Origin: S5-327 sp965116015
GTDB lineage: Bacteria > Chloroflexota > Dehalococcoidia > Lucifugimonadales > Australimonadaceae
Assembly (NCBI GenBank): GCA_965116015.1
Contig: OZ220477.1
Location: 1,550,001 to 1,614,000, forward strand
Length of the DNA: 64,000 nt
Reading direction: 5' to 3'
The notes under the pieces are model-generated. The model did not search any database. It saw only the letters and a list, made by a program, of their open reading frames with translations, and was not told the origin of the DNA. Each line of letters opens with the position of its first letter. The stretch's first letter is position 1. The translations under genes and the position numbers were made by a program. Shown piece after piece: positions 53,587 through 61,815 of the stretch.

Positions 53587-54048
53587 TTATCCCCTGGGGC
53601 GGAGGCGGTCAGCGGAGTCGATGGCGATGGTTACTGGGCCGTCGTTGACGAGGGAGACGCGCATCATTTCCTGGAAGCGTCCGGTTTGGACGGCGGCGCC
53701 TGTTTGGCGGAAGCGTTGGACGAGGTCGTCGAAGCGGGCGGCGGCGGCGTCAGGCGGGGCGGCGGCGGAGAAGGAGGGTCGGCGTCCTTTTCGGGTGTCG
53801 GCGTAGAGGGTGAATTGACTGACGATGAGGAGGCTGCCGCCGATGTCGAGCACGGATCGGTCGAAGCGTCCGGCGTTGTCGGGGAAGATGCGGAGGTTGA
53901 CTGTTTTGTCGACGATGTAGTTGGCGTCGGGGTCGGAGTCGTTGTGGGCGACGGCGGCGAGCACGAGCAGGCCGGGTCCGATGGCGGCGACGGGAGATCT
54001 ATCGATGTCGACGGACGCGCTCGCCACGCGCTGGAGGACGACGCGCAT
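53587..54048 (-). CDS. dtd: D-aminoacyl-tRNA deacylase
   Basis: Removes D-amino acids (and glycine mischarged on tRNA-Ala) from tRNA. 153 residues, normal. Signatures MRVVLQRVASASV, SQFTLYADTRKGRRPSF and VNDGPVTIAIDS (the Gly-cisPro region) are clear. An FmdB-type zinc ribbon gene lies eight bases upstream. Confidence 0.94.
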   Translation of the reverse strand: MRVVLQRVASASVDIDRSPVAAIGPGLLVLAAVAHNDSDPDANYIVDKTVNLRIFPDNAGRFDRSVLDIGGSLLIVSQFTLYADTRKGRRPSFSAAAPPDAAAARFDDLVQRFRQTGAAVQTGRFQEMMRVSLVNDGPVTIAIDSADRLRPRG

Positions 54049-54056
54049 ACTGGGAT

Positions 54057-54359
54057 TCAGGCGGAGTCTGTCGCGCTGGCTGGGCTTTCGCTCTTGGAGG
54101 GGGAGCTCTTGGGTTCCGTGCTGGTCTCTGACTTGGAGTCTGACGTTGAGGCGGGGGTTGTTGTAGAGGAGCTGGCGCCTTTGCGGGCGTAGTCGGTGGT
54201 GTAGAAGCCGGAGCCTTTGTAGATGACGGTGGGGGCGACGAAACGGCGTCTTGCGGTGTCGTCGCAGAGGGGGCAGGGGGTTTCGGTGTGGGCGTCGAAG
54301 CCTTGCTTGAGGTCGAAGTTGTTGCCGCAGGAGACGCAGTGGTACGCGTAGATAGGCAT
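54057..54359 (-). CDS. FmdB-family zinc ribbon protein
   Basis: A 100-residue protein with an N-terminal zinc ribbon, MPIYAYHCVSCGNNF, and the second pair CPLC. The region VIYKGSGFYTTDYARKG is the conserved family tail. The last ~40 residues are Ser/Thr/Pro-rich and disordered. FmdB is a proposed regulator of formamidase and amidase genes in other bacteria, but most members are uncharacterised. Two amidases are nearby, but no functional link is shown. Confidence 0.87.
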   Translation of the reverse strand: MPIYAYHCVSCGNNFDLKQGFDAHTETPCPLCDDTARRRFVAPTVIYKGSGFYTTDYARKGASSSTTTPASTSDSKSETSTEPKSSPSKSESPASATDSA

Positions 54360-54505
54360 CGGGATTTGCACCGGGTGGTTAGCAGTCGGATGCGCCGAGC
54401 GCCAAGGTTCAAGATAGCGCGCTGAGCGGGAGCTGTCAACTTGGCGCTGTTCGGTGGTTCTGTTTGAGGCGGAGTCTGTTGGGCGCCGGTGTGTCAGGCG
54501 GGGTG

Positions 54506-54535
54506 TTGCGGCGCGGCGATGTGGTGTGTTATGCT
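54506..54535 (+). promoter_or_regulatory. Promoter of rpsU
   Basis: TTGCGG (54506-54511), 18-base spacer, TATGCT (54530-54535), 28 bases before the ATG. Confidence 0.55.
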
Positions 54536-54562
54536 GCACAAAAGCGAGTGGACGGAGCGTTC

Positions 54563-54748
54563 ATGGCCTATGTGGTGATGAGGGACGGGGAGGCGCCGGA
54601 AGCGATTGTTTCCAGGTTCCGGGCCGCGGTAACCCGTAACGGGATCCTTAAGGAACACAAGGATCGCCGCTTCTTCCGCTCGAAGGGCGAGAAGGCGCGC
54701 ATTGCGGCGCGCCGATCCGCCCGCCGACGTCGACGATCCGGCGGGTAG
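54563..54748 (+). CDS. rpsU: 30S ribosomal protein S21
   Basis: A 61-residue small-subunit protein: MAYVVMRDGEAPEAIVSRFR, FFRSKGEKARIA and an Arg-rich tail. Full length and strongly basic at the C-terminus, as is normal. It has its own promoter and terminator, so it is a monocistronic unit. Confidence 0.95.
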   Translation: MAYVVMRDGEAPEAIVSRFRAAVTRNGILKEHKDRRFFRSKGEKARIAARRSARRRRRSGG

Positions 54749-54776
54749 ACCCCCCACCCTGCCCGCGGAACTCCCT

Positions 54777-54808
54777 GGCGCCCGTTTCCCCGACGGGCGC
54801 CTTTCTTT
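54777..54808 (+). terminator. Intrinsic terminator of rpsU
   Basis: GGCGCCCGT pairs with ACGGGCGCC around TTCCCCG, followed by TTTCTTTG. Confidence 0.85.
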
Positions 54809-54992
54809 GTCACTAGGAGTTCGCTGCCACTCCGCGCTGGGAGATGCTCCGTCGCGGGACGGCAGAGGCGCTTTGAGGGGGCGAGCTGCTGTCGTTCTTT
54901 CTGGGGAGCGATGAGCCGAGCGGGGAGAGCCAGGAGGCGCGTGGTATGCTCACGGTCATACTTCTGTGCTCCCGGGGCTGAATTCTGGAATC

Positions 54993-56768
54993 GTGACGAG
55001 AGTACTGCGCATAGCGCTTGGCCAGTTCAATCCGACGGTTGGCGACCTGAGCGGCAATACTGACCGGATGCTGGCGCTTGTGGAGCAGGCGCAGGAGCGG
55101 CAAGCCGATGTCGTTGCTTTTCCGGAGCTGGCCATCACGGGCTATCCGCCGGAGGATCTCCTTTTCAAGAAGCAGTTTCTGGCGGACGCGGCGGCGCAGG
55201 TGGAGCGGCTGGCGGCGGCGAGCAGCGATATTGTGGTAATCGCAGGGGCGCCGCATCTTGTCGATGGGGAGCCTTTTCACCTGGGGGCGGCGCCGTATCC
55301 GGACGAGGTGAGGGGGCGCATCTACAATGGGGCGGCAGTCGCTTGGGGGGGAAAGGTCGCCGCCTTTTACCACAAGATTTTCTTGCCGAATTACGGGGTT
55401 TTCGACGAGGAGCGTTACTTCGAGCGGGGCAGCGAGTGTCCGGTGTTCACCATTGGCGGGGCGCAGGTGGGCGTGAATGTGTGCGAGGACATCTGGTATG
55501 ACGCGGGGCCGGCGACTGTGCAGCGTCTCGCGGGGGCGGAGGCGGTGGTGAACATCACGTCGTCGCCGTACCATCGCGGGAGGGGGGCGGAACGTCGGGC
55601 GATGCTCTCGAAGCGAGCGGCGCAGCACGGGATGTATGTTGCGTACGTGAATGTTGTTGGGGGTCAGGACGAGCTGGTGTTCGACGGTCAGAGCGTTGTG
55701 TTCGGGCCGGATGGGTCGCTGGTCGCGCGGGGGCCGCAGTTCTGCGACGCGCTCCTGGTGGTTGATATCGACGCCGACGCTGTTGGGGCTGTTGAGGTTG
55801 CATCGTCGCTGACGGGGGCGGCGCTCGATGGGGTGGGGAGTCCGGCGTGGCGCACGCTGTCCGCCTCGAAGGCGGGGAGGCGTCCGCTTTTGGCCGCATC
55901 GGTGGCTGAGGAGCTTGATCCGCTGAGCGAGGTGTATCAGGCGCTGGTGGTGGGGGTGAGGGATTACGTTGGGAAGAGCGGGTTCAAGGGGGCGGTGATT
56001 GGTCTTTCGGGGGGGATCGACTCGGCGCTTACGACCGCGATCGCCGCGGACGCGCTGGGGGCGGATCGCGTAACGGCGTTCTTCATGCCGTCGCAGTACA
56101 CGTCGGATCAGTCGTACGAGGATTCGGCGTCGCTGGCGGCGAACCTGGGGGTGCGGATGGCGGCGCTGCCGATCAGGGGGGTGTTCGACGCGTATCTTGC
56201 GGCGCTTGCGCCGGAGTTCGGGGGTGCGGCGGCGGATACGACGGAGGAGAATCTTCAGGCGCGGATACGGGGGAATCTGCTGATGGCCGCCTCGAACAAG
56301 TTTGGGTGGATCGTGCTGACGACGGGGAACAAGAGCGAGATGGCGACTGGGTATGCGACGCTGTACGGGGATATGGCGGGGGGTTTTGCGGCGCTCAAGG
56401 ATGTGCCGAAGACGCTGGTGCGGGAGTTGTCGCGCCATCGGAATGCGATGGCGGGGCGCGAGGTGATTCCGGAGTCGATCATCGTTCGGCCTCCGACGGC
56501 GGAGCTGCGGGCTGACCAGAAGGATGAGGATTCGCTGCCTCCGTACGATACGCTGGATCCGATTATCGAGGCGTACGTTGAGCAGGACCGGAGCGTGGAG
56601 GAGATGCTGGCGGCGGGGATGCCGCGCGACGCTGTGGAGCTGACCGTGCGGCTGGTGGATCGGAGCGAGTACAAGCGGAGGCAGGCGCCGCCTGGGGTGA
56701 AGATTACGCGGCGGAATTTCGGTCGGGACCGGCGGTTGCCGCTGGTGAACTGGCACCGGCAGGCGTAG
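54993..56768 (+). CDS. nadE: Glutamine-dependent NAD+ synthase
   Basis: Amidates deamido-NAD to NAD. N-terminal glutaminase of the nitrilase family carries the Glu (FPELAITGYPPEDL), Lys (YHKIFLPNYGVFDEERYF) and Cys (VGVNVCEDIWYDAG). The C-terminal synthetase has the PP-loop VIGLSGGIDSALTTAIA and TTGNKSEMATGYATLYGD. About 591 residues, full length. The GTG at 54993 is taken as start, with GTG at 54966 as an alternative; neither has a strong ribosome site. It complements nadC in this window. Confidence 0.94.
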   Translation: MTRVLRIALGQFNPTVGDLSGNTDRMLALVEQAQERQADVVAFPELAITGYPPEDLLFKKQFLADAAAQVERLAAASSDIVVIAGAPHLVDGEPFHLGAAPYPDEVRGRIYNGAAVAWGGKVAAFYHKIFLPNYGVFDEERYFERGSECPVFTIGGAQVGVNVCEDIWYDAGPATVQRLAGAEAVVNITSSPYHRGRGAERRAMLSKRAAQHGMYVAYVNVVGGQDELVFDGQSVVFGPDGSLVARGPQFCDALLVVDIDADAVGAVEVASSLTGAALDGVGSPAWRTLSASKAGRRPLLAASVAEELDPLSEVYQALVVGVRDYVGKSGFKGAVIGLSGGIDSALTTAIAADALGADRVTAFFMPSQYTSDQSYEDSASLAANLGVRMAALPIRGVFDAYLAALAPEFGGAAADTTEENLQARIRGNLLMAASNKFGWIVLTTGNKSEMATGYATLYGDMAGGFAALKDVPKTLVRELSRHRNAMAGREVIPESIIVRPPTAELRADQKDEDSLPPYDTLDPIIEAYVEQDRSVEEMLAAGMPRDAVELTVRLVDRSEYKRRQAPPGVKITRRNFGRDRRLPLVNWHRQA

Positions 56769-56772
56769 GGCC

Positions 56773-56961
56773 GTGGTAACGGGCAAGGAGCGCACGAACT
56801 GGCACGAGGAGCATCCTCCGGCCTGCACGTGCGTGGGGTGCGAATCGCGGCGCAATGCGGATGCGCGGTTTCAGACGTTCGCGGGCAATCGCAAGATCGG
56901 GCGCAACGAGCCGTGTCCTTGCGGGAGCGGGACGAAGTACAAGCGCTGCCACGGGAAGTAG
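56773..56961 (+). CDS. Small SEC-C motif protein
   Basis: A 62-residue protein that begins with GTG and ends in a SEC-C zinc motif: RNEPCPCGSGTKYKRCHGK. An additional CTCVGC cysteine pair lies upstream. The motif is best known at the SecA C-terminus, where it binds zinc and SecB. Here it stands alone. It lies four bases after nadE. Confidence 0.85.
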   Translation: MVTGKERTNWHEEHPPACTCVGCESRRNADARFQTFAGNRKIGRNEPCPCGSGTKYKRCHGK

Positions 56962-56968
56962 GGCGGGG

Positions 56969-58084
56969 CTATCCGTGTTCCGCTTCGCCTGCTCTGGCGA
57001 TGTCGTGCTGATTGGCCGACGCGCGGCCATTCGGGAGCGCGTCAGGCCTTGGAATCGGATCGCCGGCGTTGAGGCAGCAAGCGATCTCGCACAGTTGGTT
57101 GACGACAGCGTCGAGCACTTCTTCGTATTCAACGCCAATTGGCAGGGATATCGGGATGCTGTCGGTGTCCTTCATCATCCATTCGCCAAGCTTGCGGCGA
57201 ATTTCGCTCATATTATCGTTGAAGGAGCTACTGAACATAAGCCATAGCGGGGTTTCTCGATGGCGCACCCATAGGTGGTAGTTGACGCCAAGCCATACCT
57301 CTGCGTGCTTGGGCACGCCGAGTTTCATGTAACAACCGTAACCATAGGTCTGCGGTGTGACGAGTCTGCCTCTATACTCCGCACACCCCTTCTCGTTAGC
57401 GCGGATTCTTGCATCGCTAATGAGCCTCTCGAGATTGATCATGCGGCGAGGGAATGCAGGAGCGAACTCGCTTTCGTGCAAGGGCAGGAACGCTTCGGTG
57501 TCCATCCGCTCACAGAGGGCGTTCAGTTGGGAGATGTCTTCTTTCGTGGATGATTTAATGTCGTTGCTGTTCAGCATCGCGTCGAGGAGCCGCCGCCAGC
57601 TTGTGAGCATCAAGCGTCGCTCGCTATTGTCGACGATGGCGATTTTTGCGCCGGCTGTCTCCTCACAATCGAAGCCCACCTCGGCATTGCGCAGCACCTC
57701 AGGCCACAGGCTCTCCTGGCGTTGTTCGGGGGCTACGAACAGGAGGACAGCGGGTTTGCCGTCGCGAGGGAGATGCTTGAGGTAAGCGGCGGGTTGGTTG
57801 CCGGTGAGGCCAGCCCAGAACTTTGCTTCGATGAGCACACGCTTCGCTCCACCCGCGTCGAAGCAGGCGAGGTCTACGCGCTCGTTCTTGGAGAGTACAG
57901 CTTCAGTTTTCACTTCCTTGATGGCGCCGACATTCGCGCCTCCGGCGCTCACTAGCTCCTGCAGCGCCCGCCTCGCCGCGTCGGACTGCGAGAGGATGTA
58001 GCCGAGCGCCTCGGTGGCAAGCGTCTCGGTTTGGTTGGTTAGTTTCCACGCCAGGTGGGAGAGTAGCGAGCCGCTGTTAGTCAT
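56969..58084 (-). CDS. Predicted PD-(D/E)XK nuclease-superfamily protein
   Basis: A 371-residue protein, unfamiliar overall. The residues Asp71 (NERVDLACF), Glu86 and Lys88 (VLIEAKFWAG), and Gln97 (GNQPAAYLKHL) form a PD-(D/E)XK-type active-site pattern. The first 60 residues are helical with an ETLATEALGYILSQS segment. The C-terminal ~200 residues are unrecognised. It is the third gene of an ATPase-PIN-nuclease islet and could be the effector or a modulator of it. Base composition lacks the core G bias. Confidence 0.7.
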   Translation of the reverse strand: MTNSGSLLSHLAWKLTNQTETLATEALGYILSQSDAARRALQELVSAGGANVGAIKEVKTEAVLSKNERVDLACFDAGGAKRVLIEAKFWAGLTGNQPAAYLKHLPRDGKPAVLLFVAPEQRQESLWPEVLRNAEVGFDCEETAGAKIAIVDNSERRLMLTSWRRLLDAMLNSNDIKSSTKEDISQLNALCERMDTEAFLPLHESEFAPAFPRRMINLERLISDARIRANEKGCAEYRGRLVTPQTYGYGCYMKLGVPKHAEVWLGVNYHLWVRHRETPLWLMFSSSFNDNMSEIRRKLGEWMMKDTDSIPISLPIGVEYEEVLDAVVNQLCEIACCLNAGDPIPRPDALPNGRASANQHDIARAGEAEHG

Positions 58085-58136
58085 AGGTGGGCCTCCTTTT
58101 GCGCCAGGTAGTTACTTGCGCCAGGTAGTTACCGAG

Positions 58137-58613
58137 TTAGCTGGCCGTCTTGCAGAGATTCTTGTTGTCGAGCAGCTTCTTGTGAGCTTCGTTGAAGTCG
58201 TTGCCTTGCCGTGTTGAGTAGACTTTGCCGCGGGGGTGATTGATGAGGCGGGGGCTCTTGAAATCTTCGTGCAGCGCCTCATCGTTCGAGTAGAGTAGGC
58301 GGGCTCCGCTGACTTGCGCAAGCGCGATGATGTGCGGGTCGTTGGATTGCAGATTGGCGTTGTGCGCTACTTCACGAGTCTTTACCTCAACCAGGCTATC
58401 GTCGATATCACGCAATATTCCTGCGAGAGATGCTTGGTTAGCCCAATGTCTGAAGGAGGTTCTCTCTAGTTCACGCCTAAGCTCACCCCCAATTACCAGC
58501 TTGCCTCTTCCTCTGTTGAGCCAATTGAGGAATTCGCCTCCCGCTTGATTGGTGTTCTGGGCAGCATTGCCAAACACTTCGGCGGCAACGTTTGCATCGA
58601 TGATGGCGCACAT
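58137..58613 (-). CDS. PIN-domain protein
   Basis: A 158-residue PIN-fold nuclease-like protein. The first acidic residue is in CAIIDANVAAEV, and the later acidic cluster is in SNDPHIIALAQ and LLYSNDEALHEDF. PIN domains cleave RNA in many toxin systems. No antitoxin gene was recognised. The gene starts three bases after the stop of the ATPase gene, so the pair is coupled. Confidence 0.82.
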   Translation of the reverse strand: MCAIIDANVAAEVFGNAAQNTNQAGGEFLNWLNRGRGKLVIGGELRRELERTSFRHWANQASLAGILRDIDDSLVEVKTREVAHNANLQSNDPHIIALAQVSGARLLYSNDEALHEDFKSPRLINHPRGKVYSTRQGNDFNEAHKKLLDNKNLCKTAS

Positions 58614-58616
58614 GAC

Positions 58617-60017
58617 TTAGACCGCGCCTGCCGTCTGGCGTAGTCTAAGCGAACGTGTAACCTCTTCCATAAAGAAGCTTCGGTAGCCCGGCGGCGCATT
58701 GCGGATGTTTCCCTGCTCATCGATGCGGAGCGAGTGGATGCTCACATCCAGGTCGCCGCGCTCAAAGAAGAGGATGGAGACGTCTTCGGGCCGCAGCTTA
58801 GCTGCGGAGTCCCTAATGTCCATACGCACACGATCCATCAGGTGGTCGCTGTGGGTCTCGACGATCAATTGGCGTTGTGGGCCAGCAATCTGGCAGAAGA
58901 GGCTTCCGAGAGCCGCTTGCGCGCTTGGGTGGAGGTGCACTTCCGGTTGCTGGAGCAAGAATAGCCGCACAAGCGTGTCTGAGAAGCGTCCCTCAGCAGC
59001 ATCCTGACGCACTAGTTCAGTGATGACTGGGAGCACTTGGCTGACGCCGTAGCCGACGTCTATCAAGTTGCGCCAGGGGCCCTTGGATTTGCCGCCAGAC
59101 TTTCTGATTTGAATTTGAAAGGGCTCGCTATCGCGTTTACCCAACCGTTTAATAGCAATTTCGTCAAAGAGTCCGGTTGCTCTCCCAAATGATTCAAGGT
59201 TCCCCTTAATTGCGTCCCATTCGCGCGGACGTTGAGCAGAGAGTTCGGCGAGGTACATAGGGATATTCCCCCCCTCTGGGTCTTGCACAGGACGGGCAGG
59301 ATCGTACGTGCGTCTCGGCTTCGAGCGAACAGGGGCGCTGGCGAAGGGAAGCCACCAGCGAGGTTCTTTGAATGCAGTAGTCGCTAAGGACCTCAGTTCG
59401 CTGAGGTCAGCGCTGCTTATTGCAGGAGAGTCATGAATCGGCGCGAACTGTGTTTCCCTTTCCAATTCTTCCAAGTCGTCTGCAGCCAAGAAAAGATAGG
59501 GAGGGAACCAAGAGCCGAAGGGGCCTATCGCGTCTGACGGGCGCGAATTAGTGAGCCGCCATTCACCTTGCCTGGTTCCAGCCGTAATCGGAACAGGTTC
59601 GCCCGTGTCGACGTAACTGTCTTCAATCCAAGCATCGTCCATAGAAATTCGCCGTGACAGCGGAACCGGAGCTGTGCCTCGTTTGCCAAACGTGATGTCG
59701 AACCCCCATGGCTTGTAGCTAGCCAACTCCCCTATCCAGACGTTGGCGCAGAGTCCTGCCTTGAATTGTTCCGCGCGGCTCCCGCGCGCCCCGCGATGGT
59801 GCGCTATTTCATCGAAGCTGCCCAAGTCGTAGGGGGCATTCTTGAAATCGGGAATGCGGAAGCCAAAGCCGACATCGGCGAGGGCTTTGATTAGAGCGAG
59901 GAATGAAGTTTTGCCTGTGCTGTTTTCGCCAACGAGTAGGGTGAGGGGGGCGAGGCGAGCAGTCTGCTTCTCTCGAAAGCACCGGAAATTCTCTACGGTA
60001 ATCTCGTCCATGACCAT
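58617..60017 (-). CDS. DUF3696-type AAA ATPase
   Basis: A 466-residue ABC/SMC-like ATPase. Walker A is LLVGENSTGKTSFLALIKAL. The Walker B position reads LLQQPEVHLHPSAQAAL, a form seen in DUF3696-type members rather than DEPE. IVETHSDHLMDRVRMDI follows, also typical. The central region (residues ~100-260) is unique. It heads the ATPase-PIN-nuclease operon. On its minus strand TATGCT just upstream (about 60040) is a possible -10. Such ATPases are common sensor components in defence systems. Confidence 0.87.
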   Translation of the reverse strand: MVMDEITVENFRCFREKQTARLAPLTLLVGENSTGKTSFLALIKALADVGFGFRIPDFKNAPYDLGSFDEIAHHRGARGSRAEQFKAGLCANVWIGELASYKPWGFDITFGKRGTAPVPLSRRISMDDAWIEDSYVDTGEPVPITAGTRQGEWRLTNSRPSDAIGPFGSWFPPYLFLAADDLEELERETQFAPIHDSPAISSADLSELRSLATTAFKEPRWWLPFASAPVRSKPRRTYDPARPVQDPEGGNIPMYLAELSAQRPREWDAIKGNLESFGRATGLFDEIAIKRLGKRDSEPFQIQIRKSGGKSKGPWRNLIDVGYGVSQVLPVITELVRQDAAEGRFSDTLVRLFLLQQPEVHLHPSAQAALGSLFCQIAGPQRQLIVETHSDHLMDRVRMDIRDSAAKLRPEDVSILFFERGDLDVSIHSLRIDEQGNIRNAPPGYRSFFMEEVTRSLRLRQTAGAV

Positions 60018-60082
60018 CCCTCACTACCTTAGGGGGTAGCATACCACCCTCGCTGATTGGCGCCGCAGGCAGGGCGCGGCTT

Positions 60083-60088
60083 AGAATC
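60083..60088 (+). promoter_or_regulatory. Candidate -10 element for the thiolase gene
   Basis: TAGAAT, 28 bases before the ATG. The GAGGAGG ribosome site is at 60105-60111. Confidence 0.35.
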
Positions 60089-60116
60089 GGGGGGCAGGCA
60101 GCGCGAGGAGGCGTGT

Positions 60117-61301
60117 ATGAGGGATGTGGTGATTGTTAGCGGTGCGCGGACGCCCATCGGCAGGTTCGGGGGGGCGTTCAAGGATATGCCAGCTTCGGAG
60201 CTGGGGGCGGCGGCTATCCGGGCGGCGGTCGAGCGGGCCGGGGTCGAGCCGGGCGAGGTCGACGAGGTGATTATGGGGAATGTGCTCCAGGCCGACGAGA
60301 CGGGGTATGCGGCAAGGCGCGCTATGCTGAAAGCGGGGCTGCCGGAGCACGTTCCGGCGATGACGGTGAATCGGGCGTGCTCGTCGGGGCTGGAGGCGAT
60401 CAATCTTGCGGTTCAGGGGATCGCGACCGGGGAGTGCGAGGTGGTGGTGGCGGGGGGGACGGACAGTATGAGCCGGGCGCCGTATCTGATGCGCGGGGTG
60501 CGGTTCGAGGGTCCGCGGATGGGGGATTATTCGGTGACGGACGGTCTGACGATGGGGCTGAGCTGCCCGGTGTACGACTACCATATGGGGGTTACGGCGG
60601 AGAATGTGGCGGAGCGTTTCGAGGTTACGCGCGAGACGCAGGACGCTATGGCGCTCCTTAGTCATCAGCGGGCGGTGCGCGCGCAGGAGGAGGGTCGTTT
60701 CGAGAGTCAGGTAGCGCCGGTGTCTGTTCCGCAACGGCGGGGGGATCCGGTGGTGGTCGCCGCGGACGAGCATCCGCGGGCGGACACTACGCTCGAGGGG
60801 TTGGGGAGGCTCCGGCCTGTTTTCAGGGAGGGGGGGACGGTGACGGCGGGGAATTCGGCAGGCATCAACGACGCCGCGGCCGCTGTGGTTGTTATGTCTC
60901 GCGAGAGGGCTGAGGGACTGGGGCTTGCGCCGCGTCTGCGGTGGGTTGGGCGGGGGGTGTCGGGGGTTGATCCGTCGGTGATGGGGATCGGGCCTGTGCC
61001 GTCGACGCGCAAAGTTCTTGAGAGGACGGGGATGGCTATCGACGATCTTGATCTGATCGAGCTGAACGAGGCGTTCGCGGCGCAGGCGGCGTATGTGATG
61101 CGCGAGCTGGGGATGGACGCTGAGAAGACGAATGTGAACGGGAGCGGCATTTCTCTGGGCCATCCGGTTGGGGCGACGGGGGCGATTATGACTGTGAAGC
61201 TTATGGAGGAGCTGTCGCGCACGCACGGACGGTTTGGTTTGGTTACGATGTGCGTGGGGGGCGGTCAAGGGGTGTCGACGATCTTCGAGCGGCTGAACTA
61301 G
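60117..61301 (+). CDS. Thiolase, acetyl-CoA C-acyltransferase type
   Basis: A 394-residue thiolase-fold enzyme that condenses or cleaves acyl-CoAs. Nucleophile Cys is in TVNRACSSGLEAIN. The other active-site elements are NVNGSGISLGHPVGATGA (His) and TMCVGGGQG (Cys). Biosynthetic and degradative thiolases cannot be told apart from this. No beta-oxidation genes are adjacent in the window. Confidence 0.93.
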   Translation: MRDVVIVSGARTPIGRFGGAFKDMPASELGAAAIRAAVERAGVEPGEVDEVIMGNVLQADETGYAARRAMLKAGLPEHVPAMTVNRACSSGLEAINLAVQGIATGECEVVVAGGTDSMSRAPYLMRGVRFEGPRMGDYSVTDGLTMGLSCPVYDYHMGVTAENVAERFEVTRETQDAMALLSHQRAVRAQEEGRFESQVAPVSVPQRRGDPVVVAADEHPRADTTLEGLGRLRPVFREGGTVTAGNSAGINDAAAAVVVMSRERAEGLGLAPRLRWVGRGVSGVDPSVMGIGPVPSTRKVLERTGMAIDDLDLIELNEAFAAQAAYVMRELGMDAEKTNVNGSGISLGHPVGATGAIMTVKLMEELSRTHGRFGLVTMCVGGGQGVSTIFERLN

Positions 61302-61815
61302 GGGGGAGCCTTCCCCTACGCCTCCGGGCGGGGGCTATCGCGCTCGCTGTCCCGGAGCCTTGCGGGTCTACCCTCCCCTACCCGTCCGCACGGGGGCTAC
61401 CGGTGGGGGTAGGGGTAAGGGTTACATCGACGTTGCTCCTATCCGTCCGCGCGGGGGCTACCAGTAGCGGCGAGGGCGTGGTTCACGGCACTCCTCTATC
61501 TGTTTTGCGGGGGCTACTTGGTTGCGTACAAGCGGGCGTGGCATACGCGTAACCCTACCCGTCCGCGCGGGAGTTACCCTCGGAGTCGGAGCCGCGCTCG
61601 CGCTCCGAGCCGCCCCTACCCGCCCGGGCGGGGGCTACCTAGCCGCTATTCCGGGGCCTTGCGGGCCTACCTCTCCCACCGTCCGCGCGGGACTCTCCAG
61701 CGGGGTAGGGGTAAGGGTTATGTTGCCCCTACCCGTCCGCCGGGGGACTACCTAGCAGCGGCGAGGGCGTGGTTCACGGCGCTCCCCTGTCCGTTCACGG
61801 GGGCCATTTGGTTGG
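61302..61815. repeat. Degenerate repeat array between convergent genes
   Basis: The 514-base gap after the thiolase has no credible gene. Variants of CCGTCCGCGCGGGGGCTACC recur about every 60 bases, for example near 61384, 61442, 61560, 61620, 61678 and 61735. They alternate with CCCCTACCCGTCCG. Each unit has a hairpin-forming CGCGCGGG core. The pattern resembles the 9.9-kb array in core palindrome and spacing. Confidence 0.7.

Noticed and set aside
56940..60090. Direct repeat flanking the ATPase-PIN-nuclease islet
   Set aside because: The best pair, AGGGCGGGGCTA and AGGGCGCGGCTT, matches only 10 of 12 bases in GC-rich sequence, so it could be chance.
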